Positions 62,127-64,000 of a DNA stretch of 64,000 nucleotides are shown here, piece by piece. Both the position numbers and the translations under genes were made by a program. Origin of the DNA: Apostichopus japonicus (lineage: Eukaryota > Echinodermata > Holothuroidea > Aspidochirotida > Stichopodidae); the NCBI RefSeq assembly GCF_037975245.1, contig NC_092580.1, positions 23,267,001 through 23,331,000 on the forward strand, read 5' to 3'. Position 1 is the first letter of the stretch. The number at the start of each line of letters is the position of its first letter. A model generated the notes under the pieces. The model had not been told where the DNA came from. It saw only the letters and a list, made by a program, of their open reading frames with translations, and did no database searches.

Positions 62127-63556
62127 TTAAAATGATTTCTCCTGGGCATGAGAAATTTGTAATACATTCCATGTGTGAGGAGTTTCCTTCCACTCAATCT
62201 GAGCATCTTCTAAAACAAAATAACAGGAATAATCAAGAGCTCTTGTTTATCTTAAGCACAGCAGGTCTCTTGTCTGTGGTTTTGCAGGCAAGGGGTACTT
62301 CTTCTGATTGAATCCATGAATGTTAGCACAGCCAGCAAGGAAGAAAGGGGGAGGGAGGATGGAGGGGGAATGAAGGGAGGGGGATGGAAGGATGAGGGGC
62401 AAATGGAATGATGAGGGGAAGGGAGGGGATAAGGGAAGCATCCTCTTGAGAAAGGAAGCTGGGAAGAAATGCAGCCAAATCAGAACCAATAAGAGGAAAG
62501 AATATATTAAGAATAACAAACACAAATTAGATCACCACCACAGCTGTTAAGGTGTAATCATCTCTATGCAGTAATGGACATGTACTGGATCAGTCTATGA
62601 CTTATGCTAAGAATCTACAATGGCAAGGAGGGGAAGGAGATATAGTGGGTGTGGGGGGGGGGGGTAAGTAGATACAAACAAAACTTATCAGATGTAAAAG
62701 AAATCCCAAACAGAGTGTACTAATATCTCCCTCCCCCTTCCCCCAACCCTCCCTTATCTTAGGGCGGTATTTCCCCCTTTCCATCCAATTATTATTCTAA
62801 TTATTTTCTAAATTATCGCTTTCACTCTAAAACGGTACTTTATTTATGTAAACTGTATTTTTTCCAAATCCCTTTTAACCAAATCCTAGAACGAACAGAA
62901 AGTACCAGATATCTGATGTAACATTACTCATTATACACAATCTGTTACTCTTTGTCAAACAGACCACCGGGAGAGGTGTGATCTTACATGCTACAGCCTA
63001 CAACTTGTGAAGAATGTTACATACTTAATACTAATACCTAACTTGATGAGGTATTAAATTATCATGCATTCAGTACATTATATTCATAAGTGTCAGCATA
63101 AGTTGTCAGAGCACTGACAACCAAATCCTTTCATTCTTGTTTTTCTCCTGGTACTTGTTTTATTCCTTTCCCATTGTAGTGGCAGGGGGGGGGGTGGTAC
63201 TTCCAGACAATATGTGATGATAATGCTCCTGTTAAATGAAATCTGAACCACAAACAACTACCAAGATTGAAATATATAGGCAAAGCAATATCTGCAACTT
63301 ATTTTGATATTTTTTAAAACCATAAGCGAACTGAATTTTCATACTCAAAAAGTCAAATATTGAAATAAATCTTATAAAAATTCACACCTCTACAATTGTT
63401 GGCCGAATACCTGTCATAAATTTGTTCGTAGCGTAAGTGGCCGTTTCGAATCTGTTGTCTCTGTCTCTTCCCATACACTCCAACTCCCATCGTGTTCGGC
63501 CCATGAAAACATCATCATTATTATTATTTTTTTGGTTAACGACATAAATAGTACTA
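62127..63556 (-). CDS. Possible last two exons of an unidentified gene
   Basis: Exon A (63556-63411) follows TTCAG and ends at the donor GTATTC, leaving one base. Exon B (62209-62127) follows a clean TTATTTTGTTTTAG acceptor and ends in TAA. The phases match, giving DDVFMGRTRWELECMGRDRD, then NRFETATYATNKFM, then EDAQIEWKETPHTWNVLQIS and HAQEKSF. I do not recognise the protein. Exon B's acceptor and hydrophilic, Trp-containing peptide look gene-like, and the AT-rich 61700-62126 stretch could be its 3' UTR. Exon A includes an (AAT)n/Asn run and a weak acceptor, so its start is unreliable. It could be chance. Confidence 0.28.
62330..62480 (+). repeat. Purine-rich GGGAGGATGGA-type simple repeat
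   Basis: About 150 bp of G/A-rich sequence with recurring GATGGAGGGG, GATGAGGGG and GGAAGGGA words. It makes Leu/Pro/Ser-rich open frames on the - strand that are not convincing genes. Confidence 0.75.
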
Positions 63557-64000
63557 CTGAAGTTCACAAATCCTTTATAAAGCTGATAATAATAGAAATA
63601 ACTCTCAAATATTCTTCCAAAATTAAAACTCTTGCACAGCAAGAATCACTTTTCATTTCCCGAGTCCTGTTGATATAAAAACGTTCACCTGATGACAAAG
63701 TTCATAACATCCTTTGTTCCTGACAAAGTTCTAGACCTCCTCTTGAAAATGCTGTGAATCACTCTATATGTTCCGCATACCACTAGTCTATGAATGCCAA
63801 AACTGCAGACCAGGCAATTCATATTTTCTCCAACCTTTCAGCAATACTGTTCTTTGGGTACACATCTAATACTGTCTTCGTTTATCCTGACAATACGAAC
63901 ATCTTGCACAGCAAGTGCTCATCCGGCTCATTTGCATATGACCATAGAAAGAATTCATTTTTGCTCGGGAATTAAAAGCCAATCTCCAGTTGCTTTCCGC

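Noticed and set aside
1-64000. tRNA or rRNA genes
   Set aside because: No GGTTCGANTCC-type B box with a partner A box, and no rRNA-like conserved blocks were noticed.

Overview
This is a eukaryotic (animal) genomic window. It is AT-rich with short exons separated by long introns, GT-AG splice sites, abundant non-autonomous DNA transposons and many long poly-G/poly-C runs. I assembled three multi-exon genes by eye, keeping reading phase across every junction: ST7 on the + strand (11 exons, first exon(s) missing, 4983-16610), Wnt2 on the - strand (6 exons, 26773-44328) and the ATP23 metalloprotease on the - strand (6 exons, 52500-58638). Gene content and repeat style suggest a marine invertebrate, plausibly an ambulacrarian deuterostome such as an echinoderm, but I cannot settle the species.

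Layout. 1-4982: ST7 intron with a 1.9-kb hAT-type element that itself contains a younger 370-bp element, plus a roughly 45-bp tandem array. 4983-16610: ST7 exons with intronic tandem duplications and a 1.1-kb hAT-type MITE (14992-16122). 16611-26772: presumed ST7 3' UTR carrying a regular 38-bp palindromic repeat, then gene-poor sequence with a LINE reverse-transcriptase relic split by a small DNA transposon. 26773-44328: Wnt2, whose introns hold a GTCATC-rich minisatellite, a 1.1-kb hAT-type element (36235-37367) and dispersed repeats. 44329-52499: intergenic, with a second copy of the MITE (48098-49121), a 302-bp tandem duplication, an exact 48-bp duplication and a 1.8-kb G/C-ended transposon. 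52500-58638: ATP23; the intron after its catalytic exon is filled with degenerate copies of that exon's own 3' end and splice donor. 58639-64000: a further G/C-ended transposon and two phase-compatible candidate exons of an unidentified gene.

ST7 and Wnt2 lie tail to tail, the arrangement I recall for human chromosome 7q31 (ST7-WNT2). I saw no prokaryotic-type system, CRISPR array or tRNA gene. The most unusual items are the exon-derived splice-donor array in ATP23, the long C-terminal tail and altered lipidation-loop residue of Wnt2, the 38-bp palindromic repeat 3' of ST7, and a ~105-bp module shared by several G/C-ended transposons.
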